A stretch of 64,000 nucleotides of DNA from Clostridium carboxidivorans P7 (GTDB lineage: Bacteria; Bacillota; Clostridia; Clostridiales; Clostridiaceae): NCBI RefSeq assembly GCF_001038625.1, contig NZ_CP011803.1, positions 5,668,881 to 5,732,880 of the forward strand, given 5' to 3'. Shown here piece by piece: positions 8,900 through 18,306 of the stretch; positions within the stretch are counted from its first letter, which is position 1; each line of letters opens with the position of its first letter. A program made the position numbers and the translations under genes. The notes under the pieces are model-generated. The model did no database searches, was not told the DNA's origin, and saw only the letters and a program-made list of their open reading frames with translations.

Positions 8900-9493
8900 T
8901 TGCTTCAATCACTAAAAGCATGGATTATAACTATTTGTACAGCGGTGTTTTTTATTACAGCTGTAGAAATGATTCTACCAAATAATAGTTTAAAAAAGTA
9001 TGCAAAATTTGTATTAGGGTTAATTTTAATTACAGTTTTTATAAATCCCATAATAAAATTATTTGATAAAAATTTTGATATAAATACTTATACAAATAAT
9101 GCAGCACAGTGTATAGAAAGTAATAATGGTAAATTTAATGATGATTTTAACAAATATAAAGAAAAGAGCATAAATAGTACTTTGGAAGCTTTTAAATTAA
9201 ATTTACAAGACAGCTGTGAAAAAAAATTAAAGGAAAAATATCCAGACAGTAGTTATAAAGTTCAAGTAGATGCAAGCTATGATAAAGAAAAAGAAAAAGT
9301 AGAAATAAAAGATATTAATGTAGGCATAAAAGAAGGCACTGTGGAAAAAATTAAAAAAGTTAAAATAGCAACAAACAGTAAAGTAGTTAATAATCAAGAT
9401 AGCGTAAATGATGAAAAAAGCTTAAATATTACAACATATTTAAGCAATGAACTAAATGTTTCTAAAGACATAATAAAAGTACACAAACTATGA
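8900..9493 (+). CDS. spoIIIAF: Stage III sporulation protein AF
   Basis: Two transmembrane helices at the N-terminus (about 8-27 and 34-51), then a charged extracytoplasmic domain with lysine-rich repeats, to residue 197. Related to ring-forming secretion proteins. TTG start with AGAAGGTG 10 bases upstream. It lies between spoIIIAE and spoIIIAG in the standard order. Confidence 0.92.
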   Translation: MLQSLKAWIITICTAVFFITAVEMILPNNSLKKYAKFVLGLILITVFINPIIKLFDKNFDINTYTNNAAQCIESNNGKFNDDFNKYKEKSINSTLEAFKLNLQDSCEKKLKEKYPDSSYKVQVDASYDKEKEKVEIKDINVGIKEGTVEKIKKVKIATNSKVVNNQDSVNDEKSLNITTYLSNELNVSKDIIKVHKL

Positions 9494-9509
9494 AATAAGG
9501 AGGTAAACT

Positions 9510-10145
9510 ATGAATTTAAAGGATTTAAAGAAATTATTTCAGAAGCAAGGGGATGAAGAAAAAAATAGTTATCTTAGTGATAAGAAGAACAGAGCCAATT
9601 TATTTATAGCTTTTTTAGTAGGAATATTGATTCTTATAAGTATTAGTTTTTTTAAGACTTCAAATACACAGATAAGTGCACAAGATAAAAATAATACGAA
9701 GCCAGCTAAAGAACAACAAAAAACAGAAGAACAAAATATAGATCAAGAGCAATATGAAAGTGAGGTTCAGGATAAGCTTAAAGGTACTTTAGAAAAAATT
9801 GAAGGTGTAGGTAAAGTAGATGTTATGGTTAGTTTCGAAAGTGGAGAGGAACAAGTTCCAGCAGTTAATGTAAGTGATTCTACAAATACTACAGAAGAAA
9901 AAGATAATGAAGGTGGGGTAAGAAATTCAACTCAAAAAAATAATGGCAGTACAGTAGTTATAACTAATGATGGAAGTAAATCCAAACCTCTTATAGTTAA
10001 AACATACAAACCGAAAGTTTCAGGAGTTTGTGTTGTGGCAGAAGGATCTGAAAACAAACTTACTGAACTCAGAATAACAAAAGCTGTGGTTAACTTATTT
10101 AATATATCCGAAGATAAAGTTAATGTTTATCCTATGAAAAAATAG
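9510..10145 (+). CDS. spoIIIAG: Stage III sporulation protein AG
   Basis: Ring-building protein of the SpoIIIA channel. A cytoplasmic N-terminus, one helix at about 30-48, a low-complexity Gln/Lys/Asn linker and a ring-building-motif domain (KLKGTLEKIEGVGKVDVMVSF). In Bacillus it forms a large ring in the intermembrane space. 211 residues is usual. AAGGAGG precedes the ATG. Confidence 0.94.
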   Translation: MNLKDLKKLFQKQGDEEKNSYLSDKKNRANLFIAFLVGILILISISFFKTSNTQISAQDKNNTKPAKEQQKTEEQNIDQEQYESEVQDKLKGTLEKIEGVGKVDVMVSFESGEEQVPAVNVSDSTNTTEEKDNEGGVRNSTQKNNGSTVVITNDGSKSKPLIVKTYKPKVSGVCVVAEGSENKLTELRITKAVVNLFNISEDKVNVYPMKK

Positions 10146-10204
10146 TATATATAAATTTTTTAAAGCATATAATTTTTTAGAAAGGTAGATGGGGGGAATT
10201 AATA

Positions 10205-10711
10205 ATGAATAAGAAACAAGCTGTAATTATTGTTGCTCTTCTAGCTCTTATTGTGTGTGCTGGAGTGCTTGCAACAAAGCTTAATAATCCTTTATATGTA
10301 AATGGGGGAGATAATAGTAGTGGAAAAAGTACAGTATCACTAAATAATAATAGTAGTAAAGATAATAAGTCTGAATTCTTTGAAGAAGCAAAAATAACAA
10401 GAGATAATAAAAATGCTCAAACATTACAGACATTAAAGACTTTTATTGATGATAAAAATGTAAGTAAAGACAAAAAGGAAGATGCGTCTAAAAAATATAC
10501 GGATTTAGCTATGAACACTAACTATGAATCTAAAATAGAAACTACTCTTAAAAGTAAAGGATATGAAGATGTATTATGTTCTATAGAAGGAAATAAAGCT
10601 AGATTAGTAGTGAAGGCAAAGGACAAACTAACGGATAAGGATACGAGAGATATGAAAAATGTAGTTATGGGAATAGCAAAAATACAGGAAGTGGAAATTG
10701 AAACTAAATAA
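10205..10711 (+). CDS. spoIIIAH: Stage III sporulation protein AH
   Basis: Mother-cell partner of forespore SpoIIQ; the two meet through the septum. An N-terminal transmembrane helix (about 6-24) is followed by an Asn/Ser-rich linker and a YscJ/FliF-like domain of about 100 residues. 168 residues. GGGGGAA ribosome site. Last gene of the operon; a weak hairpin with a T run at about 10733-10770 may end the transcript. Confidence 0.94.
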   Translation: MNKKQAVIIVALLALIVCAGVLATKLNNPLYVNGGDNSSGKSTVSLNNNSSKDNKSEFFEEAKITRDNKNAQTLQTLKTFIDDKNVSKDKKEDASKKYTDLAMNTNYESKIETTLKSKGYEDVLCSIEGNKARLVVKAKDKLTDKDTRDMKNVVMGIAKIQEVEIETK

Positions 10712-10786
10712 AATAAAAATTTATTATAGGGAATATAGAATGAAAATTTCTTAATTCTCTATTTTTTTAGTATAAAAATTCTATGT

Positions 10787-10815
10787 TTGTAAAAGATAAA
10801 TCTATTTGGTATAAT
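10787..10815 (+). promoter_or_regulatory. Sigma-A type promoter for the asp23-nusB-xse region
   Basis: TTGTAA at 10787-10792, a 17-base spacer and a perfect TATAAT at 10810-10815, about 45 bases before the asp23 start. It separates vegetative genes from the preceding sporulation operon. Confidence 0.75.
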
Positions 10816-10861
10816 GTAAATAAGATTTTTGATTTATGTCAAGAACTAGGGGGTATTGCCA

Positions 10862-11254
10862 ATGGAAGATAATGTTAAAAATGAAATCGACTTAGGTATT
10901 GTTAAAATATCCGATGAAGTAGTTGGTGTAATTGCAGGATTAGCAACTACAGAAGTAAAAGGAATAGTAGGAATGAGTGCTAGCCTTGTAGGTGGAATCA
11001 CTCAGATATTAAGTGGAAAGAAAAACCTGTCAAAGGGTGTTAAAGTAAGTGTTGGAGAAAGCAGTGCAGCTATTGATTTGTACGTAGTAGTGGAATATGG
11101 TATAAGAATACCTGATGTTGCATTAGAAGTACAGGATAATGTAAGAAAGGCTGTTGAATCCATGACTGGGCTTTGTGTTTCAGCAGTAAATATACATGTT
11201 CAAAATGTTATGATACCAAAGATAGAAGATTCTGTAGAAGATATTGAAGAATAA
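10862..11254 (+). CDS. Asp23/Gls24 family envelope stress protein
   Basis: A 130-residue alpha/beta protein with the family pattern (VVGVIAGLATTEVKGI near the start, VEYGIRIPDVALEVQDNVRKAVE in the middle). In staphylococci Asp23 is a membrane-associated filament-forming protein; in Bacillus the YqhY homologue sits beside nusB, as here. ATG 10862 is spaced 8 bases from AGGGGG; the in-frame TTG 10856 is too close to it. Confidence 0.92.
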   Translation: MEDNVKNEIDLGIVKISDEVVGVIAGLATTEVKGIVGMSASLVGGITQILSGKKNLSKGVKVSVGESSAAIDLYVVVEYGIRIPDVALEVQDNVRKAVESMTGLCVSAVNIHVQNVMIPKIEDSVEDIEE

Positions 11255-11260
11255 TATTTG

Positions 11261-11286
11261 CACCCTCTGAATTCAGAGGGTGTTTC
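11261..11286 (+). terminator. Palindromic hairpin after asp23
   Basis: A 22-base perfect palindrome at 11260-11281 (CACCCTCTGAA and its complement), followed by TTTCC rather than a long T run. Probably a partial terminator before nusB. Confidence 0.6.
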
Positions 11287-11406
11287 CATGTTTTAGTAAA
11301 TATTTATGCTAGTATACTTGAACTACATAAATACTTTAAGTATAATTATATCTAAACTGAGAATAATTAATAATAGAATATTATCTGGCAAAATTAGGAG
11401 GAAGAA

Positions 11407-11874
11407 ATGAACAGAAGAAAATCAAGAGAACTAGTTATGAAACTATTGTTTCAAATGACTATAAATAAGGAAGATTTCAAGGATGTTGTAGCAAACCTGA
11501 AGGAGAATATAGAGTTAGACAAAAGTGAGTTGCAAATTACAGGTATTGAAGGTAAAAATGAGATAGACCCTGAAAATATTGACCTAAAAGATATAGACAT
11601 GGAATATGTAATAAGAGTTCTTAAAGGAGTGCAAGAAAATAAGGAGTCTATAGATAGTGCAATTGAAAAGCATCTTATAAATTGGAAACTTAACAGATTA
11701 TCTAAGCTAGATGTAGCTATATTAAGGGTATGTACTTATGAATTTTTATATGAAGACAATATTCCTAAGAATGTATCTATAAATGAAGCTATTGAACTAG
11801 CTAAAAGATATTCAGGTGATAAGTCTGCAGCATTTATAAATGGAGTCTTGGGCAGCATGATTAAGGAAAAATAA
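11407..11874 (+). CDS. nusB: Transcription antitermination factor NusB
   Basis: RNA-binding helical protein that with S10 (NusE) assembles on boxA in rRNA leaders. 155 residues: N-terminal RRKSRELVMKLLFQM and C-terminal NEAIELAKRYSGDKSAAFINGVLG signatures are both present. An extra acidic segment of about 25 residues sits between them. TTAGGAGGAAG precedes the ATG. It precedes xseA-xseB-ispA. Confidence 0.96.
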   Translation: MNRRKSRELVMKLLFQMTINKEDFKDVVANLKENIELDKSELQITGIEGKNEIDPENIDLKDIDMEYVIRVLKGVQENKESIDSAIEKHLINWKLNRLSKLDVAILRVCTYEFLYEDNIPKNVSINEAIELAKRYSGDKSAAFINGVLGSMIKEK

Positions 11875-11881
11875 TTAAGAT

Positions 11882-11912
11882 TTAGACATTGAACTGAGTT
11901 TTCAATGTCTAA
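11882..11912 (+). other. Hairpin between nusB and xseA
   Basis: An 11-bp stem (11882-11892 with 11902-11912) just after the nusB stop, not followed by a T run. It may be a weak terminator or an mRNA processing structure, and the xseA ribosome site follows at once. Confidence 0.5.
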
Positions 11913-11931
11913 TTTGTAAAGGTGAATAATA

Positions 11932-13131
11932 ATGTATATTAAAACTTTAACTGTATCTGAGTTAAATGGTTACATAAAAAAGTTAGTAGATAATGATTTC
12001 ATATTGGGAAATTCCAATGTAAAAGGAGAAATATCTAATTTTAAACTTCATAGTAGTGGGCATATATATTTTTCTATAAAGGACGAATACAGCAAAATAA
12101 ATTGTGTTATGTTTAGAAGTTCGGCAAGAAATTTGAAGTTTATGCCTGAAAATGGAATGAAGGTTGTAGTTAAAGGAAGAGTTTCTGTCTATGAGAAGGA
12201 TGGAGCATATCAAATATACTGTAATGATATAGAGCTAGATGGTGTGGGAGAGCTTTATATGGCTTTTGAGAAGCTGAAGAGTAAACTTCAAAGTCAGGGA
12301 CTATTTGAAGTTACACATAAGAAGGAGATACCTCCTTATGCTAGAAAAATTGGAGTAGTAACTTCGCCTACAGGTGCGGCTGTAAGAGATATAATTAATG
12401 TGGCAAAAAGAAGAAACGATGCTGTGGAACTTTTAATATATCCTGCTTTAGTTCAAGGAATAAATGCTAGTGAAAGTATAATAAAGGCTATAGAATATTT
12501 AAATAGGATTGATGATATAGATGTTATTATACTGGCAAGAGGTGGAGGTTCTATAGAAGAACTATGGTGTTTTAATGATGAAAAGCTAGCATATTCAATA
12601 TATAATTCAAAAAAAGCTATAATAACAGGGGTAGGTCATGAAACTGACTATACTATAGTAGATTTTGTCAGTGATAGAAGAGCACCTACACCTTCAGCTG
12701 CAGCTGAATTAGCAGTATTTAATTTGGAAGATTTGCAAAGCAAGATTGTTTCTTATAAAAATACTTTAAATAATCTAATAGATTTTATATTAAAGGAAAA
12801 AAGTAATTCTTTAGAATTACTTAAGAGAAATTTAGATGTTAATAGTCCTTATTCATATATAGTAAATGAATATAATAATATTGATAGATTAAAAGAACTA
12901 ATGAATATAAAAATAAAAACAAGGTTAGAAAAGGAAAGAGAAAAACTTATTAAAGCTAATTCTTTGCTTACAGCACATAATCCAATGAATATACTAAATA
13001 AAGGTTATGCTGTCATTGAAAATGAGAAAATAGGTGTTGTAAACACCATACAAAATCTAAAAAAATTAGATAAGGTTAAAATTACTTTAAAAGATGGAAG
13101 TGAAGAGTTTAACCTAAAGATTAAAAATTAA
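11932..13131 (+). CDS. xseA: Exodeoxyribonuclease VII large subunit
   Basis: Catalytic subunit of the single-strand-specific exonuclease VII. An N-terminal OB-fold (about 1-100) carries the KGEISNFKLHSSGHIYFSIKD signature region; the catalytic domain contains RGGGSIEELWCFN and GVGHETDYTI; a long coiled coil follows. 399 residues is normal. AAAGGTG site before the ATG. Paired with xseB 30 bases downstream. Confidence 0.96.
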   Translation: MYIKTLTVSELNGYIKKLVDNDFILGNSNVKGEISNFKLHSSGHIYFSIKDEYSKINCVMFRSSARNLKFMPENGMKVVVKGRVSVYEKDGAYQIYCNDIELDGVGELYMAFEKLKSKLQSQGLFEVTHKKEIPPYARKIGVVTSPTGAAVRDIINVAKRRNDAVELLIYPALVQGINASESIIKAIEYLNRIDDIDVIILARGGGSIEELWCFNDEKLAYSIYNSKKAIITGVGHETDYTIVDFVSDRRAPTPSAAAELAVFNLEDLQSKIVSYKNTLNNLIDFILKEKSNSLELLKRNLDVNSPYSYIVNEYNNIDRLKELMNIKIKTRLEKEREKLIKANSLLTAHNPMNILNKGYAVIENEKIGVVNTIQNLKKLDKVKITLKDGSEEFNLKIKN

Positions 13132-13161
13132 TTATGGAAATTTGAGAGTGAAGGTGATCTT

Positions 13162-13380
13162 GTGCCCAGAAAAAATGAATCTTATGAAACTATGCTAAAA
13201 AAGTTAGAGGAAATAGTTAACGAAATGGATACAGGAAGTTTATCTTTAGAAGAAAGTATGAAAAAATATGAAGAAGGTGTAAAGCTTACAAACAAATTAT
13301 ATAAAATTTTAAGTGAAGCAGAAGGAAAAATAAAGCTTTTCACAGAATCAGGGGAAAAGGACTTTAAAGTAGAAAGTTAA
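13162..13380 (+). CDS. xseB: Exodeoxyribonuclease VII small subunit
   Basis: A 72-residue helical protein with the family pattern (YETMLKKLEEIVNEM, then GSLSLEESMKKYEEGV). Several copies decorate the coiled coil of XseA. GTG start with GAAGGTGATC upstream. Confidence 0.95.
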   Translation: MPRKNESYETMLKKLEEIVNEMDTGSLSLEESMKKYEEGVKLTNKLYKILSEAEGKIKLFTESGEKDFKVES

Positions 13381-13412
13381 TTTTATTAACAATTAAGAAT
13401 GGGGAATGTGAT

Positions 13413-14294
13413 ATGGAGAAAGAGATATCAATAGAACATTTAAGAAATAGTATTGAAAATTGGCTGGGGAGTTATTTTAAAGACAAAGGAAGTTATAATA
13501 AGAAAGTTTATGAAGCTATGGAATATAGTTTAGGTGCTGGAGGAAAGAGAATAAGACCTTTACTATTATTACTTACCTATATGCTTTATAAAGATGACTT
13601 TGAAAAAGTTTTACCTATAGCTTCAGCTGTAGAAATGATTCATACCTACTCGTTAATCCATGATGATTTGCCATGTATGGACAATGACGATTTAAGAAGA
13701 GGAAAACCTACAAATCATAAAGTATTTGGGGAAGCAGTGGCTGTTCTTGCAGGAGATGGACTTTTAAATGAAGGTATGAGTATAATGTTAAAAAGTTGTA
13801 TGAATGAGCAGCATAATTTCATAAAAGCATGCAGCTTTATTGCTGAAAGTGCAGGAGCTGAAGGTATGGTCGGAGGTCAAACTGTTGATATATTAAGTGA
13901 AAATACTAAGATACCAATTGATCAATTATATTACATGCATAGTAAGAAAACAGGAGCTATTATAAAAGCATCTATAATAGCAGGAGCAATATTAGGTGAA
14001 GCTCCCAAGAGAGATATAGAAAATTTAGAATATTATGGACAAAAGCTTGGACTTGCTTTTCAAATAAAGGATGATATTTTAGACATAGTTGGAGATACAG
14101 AAGTTTTAGGCAAAAAAGCTAAAAGTGATTTGGATAATAATAAGACGACTTTTATTACAACCTATGGATTGAATAAATGTATTGAAATGTGTAATTCAAT
14201 TACAGCAGAATGTATAGAAGTGCTTGATAATATTTCTGGAGATACATCTAAATTGAAAGATTTAACACTATTTTTATTAAATAGGGAAAAATAA
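13413..14294 (+). CDS. ispA: Geranyl/farnesyl diphosphate synthase
   Basis: Trans-prenyltransferase that condenses IPP with DMAPP/GPP to give farnesyl diphosphate, feeding undecaprenyl phosphate and quinone-like lipids. Both aspartate-rich motifs are seen: DDLPCMDND near residue 84 and DDILD near residue 220, plus GGKRIRP. 293 residues. It lies upstream of the OLE RNA and dxs, the usual isoprenoid context of OLE loci. Confidence 0.95.
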   Translation: MEKEISIEHLRNSIENWLGSYFKDKGSYNKKVYEAMEYSLGAGGKRIRPLLLLLTYMLYKDDFEKVLPIASAVEMIHTYSLIHDDLPCMDNDDLRRGKPTNHKVFGEAVAVLAGDGLLNEGMSIMLKSCMNEQHNFIKACSFIAESAGAEGMVGGQTVDILSENTKIPIDQLYYMHSKKTGAIIKASIIAGAILGEAPKRDIENLEYYGQKLGLAFQIKDDILDIVGDTEVLGKKAKSDLDNNKTTFITTYGLNKCIEMCNSITAECIEVLDNISGDTSKLKDLTLFLLNREK

Positions 14295-14338
14295 TATTGT
14301 ATTTGTAGCATTATGGTGAATTTGGATTTAAACATACT

Positions 14339-14367
14339 TTGAATATATAAAAAAGCTATGATATAAT
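14339..14367 (+). promoter_or_regulatory. Sigma-A type promoter for the OLE RNA
   Basis: TTGAAT at 14339-14344, 17-base spacer, perfect TATAAT at 14362-14367. Transcription would start near 14374, about 15 bases before the 5' arm of the terminal OLE stem. Confidence 0.8.
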
Positions 14368-14374
14368 GTTTTAC

Positions 14375-14975
14375 TGTGAAATATAAAAAGGTGGTGCAGT
14401 ATTCTAGTCAGGTAAGTGCTTTTTGAGGACGGGGCTAAAAATCCGTCAAAGGGCATATCGATGAAGTTCCTTGTGCTGGCTTATGACGCCCAGTTATGGG
14501 TTGGTGCTGGGAGTAAGGAGGATGGGGCGGCCGCAACGGCATGCGCAACTGACCCTACCACCGTGGAGACCATTGCTTGTACATGTGGCGAGATGCCTAG
14601 TGTACGTCAATGGATTAAACCTGTAATGTGGTGTAAAAGCTATGTGCAGTGTAGCCTGCCTTGAGTGGATTTAGGTGGAGGTAAGTTTAAATCTGAAGTT
14701 TTGGCCAAAAACTTCAGGCTATTGCTTAAAGAAACCTATTCTGCAAAAGAGGCTAGAAAAGTACCTAACTGTTGAGGAAATCTCCTAGACTGTTTTGTAT
14801 AAAAGTATATTAGGGATTACAGTGCGGACTAAGTGGCGATCTAGTTCTATTTATGGCGACAATGTAGATAGAGTATTAAAGGGAAACCGTCCAAATGGCG
14901 ACATTTAGATTGCTCTATGGGAAATCCTACTAGACCTAAGCCGCAAAGTTTACTTAGTATACTACCACCACTACA
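14375..14975 (+). ncRNA. ole: OLE (ornate large extremophilic) RNA
   Basis: A region of about 600 bases between ispA and oapA, more GC-rich than its surroundings and full of short complementary segments. Its ends pair with each other: GGTGGTGCAGTAT at 14390-14402 with AGTATACTACCACC at 14956-14969, closing the whole RNA. The following gene encodes an OapA-type protein, the known partner of OLE RNA, and ole-oapA next to ispA/dxs is the established gene order in Bacillus halodurans and many anaerobic Firmicutes. An open frame of 82 codons inside it (14416-14664) has no ribosome site and unusual composition, so I treat it as RNA only. OLE forms a membrane-bound ribonucleoprotein linked to stress responses; its exact action is not known. 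Ends are approximate. Confidence 0.88.
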
Positions 14976-15044
14976 TATTTTAGAGTGAATGGAAGTTTTA
15001 AATTTTAAAACTTAGTTATATATAACTTTTGGAGGAATAAATTT

Positions 15045-15599
15045 TTGGGAAGTAAATCTAAATCTAATAGTAAAAAGAGTAATACTAAATGGATTTTGAA
15101 AATTATTTGTGGGTCCATGATAATTTGCGGAAGTATTTCTCTTTTATCTGATGTGCTACTAAAAAAAGTAAATATCTTAGTAGCTTTTATTATATTAATT
15201 TTTATTATATTTACAGGAATAATATCTGATATTATAGGAGTAGCTGTTACTGCTGCTAATGAAATACCATTTCATGCTATGGCATCTAAGAAAGTAAAGG
15301 GTGCTAAAATAGCTATAAAGCTTATAAAAAATGCGGATAAAACATCTAGTATATGTAATGATGTAGTAGGTGATGTATGTGGAATAGTAAGTGGTTCCAT
15401 AGGAGTATACATAGCAAGTAAAGTTCATTTACTTTTCCCAGGCTTAAATACATATGTTATAAATACACTTATAGGAGTGGTTATAGGAGCTTTTACTATA
15501 GGAGGAAAATCTATAGGAAAAAATTTAGCCATTAACAGAAGTAATGAAATACTGTTTAAAGTTTGCAAAATAATATATTTTTTTAAAAAGGATAGATAA
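15045..15599 (+). CDS. oapA: OLE-associated protein OapA
   Basis: A 184-residue membrane protein with about four hydrophobic helices (near 17-34, 42-70, 108-128, 138-155). The DVVGD at residues 106-110 fits the DxxxD motif characteristic of OapA, and a lysine-rich loop follows AANEIPFHAMASKK. OapA binds OLE RNA as a homodimer and places it at the membrane. Start is TTG 15045 with GGAGGAATAAA upstream. It lies directly after the OLE RNA and two bases before dxs. Confidence 0.88.
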   Translation: MGSKSKSNSKKSNTKWILKIICGSMIICGSISLLSDVLLKKVNILVAFIILIFIIFTGIISDIIGVAVTAANEIPFHAMASKKVKGAKIAIKLIKNADKTSSICNDVVGDVCGIVSGSIGVYIASKVHLLFPGLNTYVINTLIGVVIGAFTIGGKSIGKNLAINRSNEILFKVCKIIYFFKKDR

Positions 15600-15601
15600 A
15601 A

Positions 15602-17464
15602 ATGTCAAATATACTAGAAAATTATAAGGGAATACATGAAATAAAACATATGTCATTGAAACAACAACAACAATTAGCTCATGAAATAAGAGAATTCTTA
15701 ATAGAAAATGTTTCAAAAACAGGTGGTCATCTTGCGTCTAATTTAGGTGTTGTAGAATTGACTTTGAGTTTGTTCAGCGTATTAGATTTAGATAAGGATA
15801 AACTTATATGGGATGTAGGACATCAAGCTTATGTACATAAATTACTTACAGGAAGAAAAGAAAAATTTAATACTCTGAGACAGTTTGGGGGCATGAGCGG
15901 TTTTCCTAAAAGTTCAGAAAGTATTTATGATTTTTTTGAAACAGGTCATAGTAGTACATCTATATCAGCAGCACTTGGAATGGCTAGAGCCAGAGATTTA
16001 AAAAGAGAAACACATGAAGTAGTAGCTGTAATAGGTGATGGGGCTCTTACTGGAGGTATGGCATTAGAAGCATTAAATGATGCAGGATATAGGAAAACTA
16101 AATTAATAATAATATTAAATGATAATCAAATGTCTATAGGAAAAAATGTAGGCGGAGTATCAAAATATCTTAATAAAATAAGAATTGATCCTAAGTATAA
16201 TAAATTTAAATTAGAAGTAGAAAATACACTAAAAAAGATACCTAATATAGGTAGAGGTATGGCTAAATACCTAGAAAGAATAAAAAATGGAATAAAGCAA
16301 ATGATAGTTCCTGGTATGTTTTTTGAAGATATGGGAATTAAATATTTAGGTCCTGTTGATGGACATAATTTGAAAGAGCTTACAGAAGTATTATCAAAAG
16401 CTAAAAATATTAAGGAGCCTGTGATTATACATGTAATAACGAAAAAAGGAAAGGGTTATGAATTTGCAGAAAAGAACTCTGGGAAATTTCATAGTATAGG
16501 ACCTTTTCATTGTGATAGTGGAGAAGTATGTGCTGATTCATGTGTCACTTATTCAAAGGCTTTTGGAGAGGAAATGGTTTGGCTTGGAAAGCATTACAAT
16601 AATGTAGTAGCTATAACTGCAGCTATGAGAGACGGAACAGGTCTTGGTGAATTTTCAAAAGTTTTTCCAAGTAGATTTTTTGATGTAGGTATTGCAGAAC
16701 AACATGCAGTAACTATGGCAGCAGGTATGGCCAAGACTGGATTAAAACCTGTTTTTGCTGTTTACTCCACATTTCTTCAAAGAGCGTATGACCAAATATT
16801 ACATGATGTGTGTATACAAAAGTTACCTGTTATATTTGCTATTGATAGAGCTGGAATTGTAGGTCAAGATGGTGAAACACATCAAGGGGTATTTGATTTA
16901 TCATTTTTGACACATATACCTAATATAACAGTAATGTCACCTAAGTGTATTTTTGAACTTAAAAATATGCTTAAATGGTCTGTGAAACAAAATTATCCTA
17001 TAGCAATAAGATATCCAAGGGGTGGCGATAATGAAAAAGTTTTAATGGAACCCCTTAATGATTTTACATTAGGAAAATGGGAAGTAGTTAATAAAGAAGG
17101 AAATATAGCATTAATTGCCCAAGGAAAAATGGTTCAGCATTCTATTTTAGCAAAACAGAAGTTAAAAGATCTAGGTATTAATGTAAGTGTTGTAAATGCT
17201 TGCTTTATAAAACCTATAGATAAAGAGTTAATTAAGGCATTGGTAGAAGAAGGCATGAATATTGTAACTATAGAAGATAATGTTATAAGAGGAGGCCTTG
17301 GATCATATGTACTTGAATATATAAATACTCTCGATAAAAAAGTAAAGGTTATGAATCTTGGATTTAAAGATGAATTTATACCTCATGGAAAACCAGATTT
17401 ATTATATAAGTTATATGGATTAGATGTTGAGGGAATTGTAAAAAGTGTATTGAAAATAGTATAA
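15602..17464 (+). CDS. dxs: 1-deoxy-D-xylulose-5-phosphate synthase
   Basis: Thiamine diphosphate enzyme that joins pyruvate and glyceraldehyde 3-phosphate, the first step of the MEP isoprenoid pathway. Visible motifs: GDGALTGGMALEALNDAG (ThDP/Mg2+ binding), the KKGKGY segment, and the C-terminal half with GIAEQHAVTMAAGMA carrying the catalytic Glu. 620 residues is full length. It starts two bases after oapA and forms a pathway pair with ispA. Confidence 0.96.
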   Translation: MSNILENYKGIHEIKHMSLKQQQQLAHEIREFLIENVSKTGGHLASNLGVVELTLSLFSVLDLDKDKLIWDVGHQAYVHKLLTGRKEKFNTLRQFGGMSGFPKSSESIYDFFETGHSSTSISAALGMARARDLKRETHEVVAVIGDGALTGGMALEALNDAGYRKTKLIIILNDNQMSIGKNVGGVSKYLNKIRIDPKYNKFKLEVENTLKKIPNIGRGMAKYLERIKNGIKQMIVPGMFFEDMGIKYLGPVDGHNLKELTEVLSKAKNIKEPVIIHVITKKGKGYEFAEKNSGKFHSIGPFHCDSGEVCADSCVTYSKAFGEEMVWLGKHYNNVVAITAAMRDGTGLGEFSKVFPSRFFDVGIAEQHAVTMAAGMAKTGLKPVFAVYSTFLQRAYDQILHDVCIQKLPVIFAIDRAGIVGQDGETHQGVFDLSFLTHIPNITVMSPKCIFELKNMLKWSVKQNYPIAIRYPRGGDNEKVLMEPLNDFTLGKWEVVNKEGNIALIAQGKMVQHSILAKQKLKDLGINVSVVNACFIKPIDKELIKALVEEGMNIVTIEDNVIRGGLGSYVLEYINTLDKKVKVMNLGFKDEFIPHGKPDLLYKLYGLDVEGIVKSVLKIV

Positions 17465-17481
17465 GGGTAAAGGAGTTTACT

Positions 17482-18306
17482 ATGTCAGAAGCAAAAGAAA
17501 GACTTGATGTATTGTTAGTAAAAAAAGGATTATTCCCTTCTAGGGAAAAGGCTAGAGCTAGTATAATGGCTGGAGAAATATTTGTAGATAATCAAAGAGT
17601 TGATAAGTGTGGAGAAAAAGTAAAAGAATCTTCAAATATAGAATTTAGAGGAGAAAAACTTCCTTTTGTAAGTAGAGGAGGTTTAAAACTTCAAAAAGCT
17701 GTAAAGAATTTTAATATAGATTTAAAAGATAAAACTTGTTTGGATATAGGTGCTTCTACTGGAGGATTTACAGATTGCATGCTTCAAAGTGGAGCTAAAA
17801 AAGTTTTTTCTGTAGATGTAGGCTATGGTCAGTTTGCATGGAAACTGAGAACAGATCCAAGAGTAGTATGTATGGAAAGAACTAATGTGAGATATTTAGA
17901 ACCAGAGGATGTAGGAGAAGCATCAGATTTTGCTAGTATAGATGTATCGTTTATATCCTTAAAAAAAGTAGTTCCAGCAGTTTTAAATTTACTTAATGAA
18001 AATGGAAGAATAATGGCTTTAATAAAGCCACAATTTGAAGCAGGTAGAGAGAAAGTTGGAAAAAAGGGAGTAGTAAGGGAAAAATCAACTCATGAAGAGG
18101 TTGTTAAGGAAATTGCAGAATTTGTTCAAGGTCAAAACACAAAAATAATTGCATTAGATTATTCACCAATAAAAGGACCAGAGGGAAATATAGAATATTT
18201 AATTTATTTTACTAAGGAAAAAGACTATATTGAAACTTATTGTGAAAATGATATTATGAATGTAGTAAACTCAGCACATGCTAATCTTAATGGGGAGGCA
18301 CTATGA
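17482..18306 (+). CDS. tlyA: TlyA family rRNA methyltransferase
   Basis: An N-terminal S4 RNA-binding domain (about 5-65: RLDVLLVKKGLFPSREKA) is fused to an FtsJ-like SAM domain (CLDIGASTGGFTDCML, motif I). In mycobacteria TlyA 2'-O-methylates 16S and 23S rRNA. 274 residues. Its stop overlaps the nadK start by four bases. Confidence 0.93.
   Translation: MSEAKERLDVLLVKKGLFPSREKARASIMAGEIFVDNQRVDKCGEKVKESSNIEFRGEKLPFVSRGGLKLQKAVKNFNIDLKDKTCLDIGASTGGFTDCMLQSGAKKVFSVDVGYGQFAWKLRTDPRVVCMERTNVRYLEPEDVGEASDFASIDVSFISLKKVVPAVLNLLNENGRIMALIKPQFEAGREKVGKKGVVREKSTHEEVVKEIAEFVQGQNTKIIALDYSPIKGPEGNIEYLIYFTKEKDYIETYCENDIMNVVNSAHANLNGEAL

Noticed and set aside
14416..14664. 82-codon open frame inside the OLE region
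   Set aside because: No ribosome site, odd composition (Trp, Cys and Ala-rich) and full overlap with the structured RNA.
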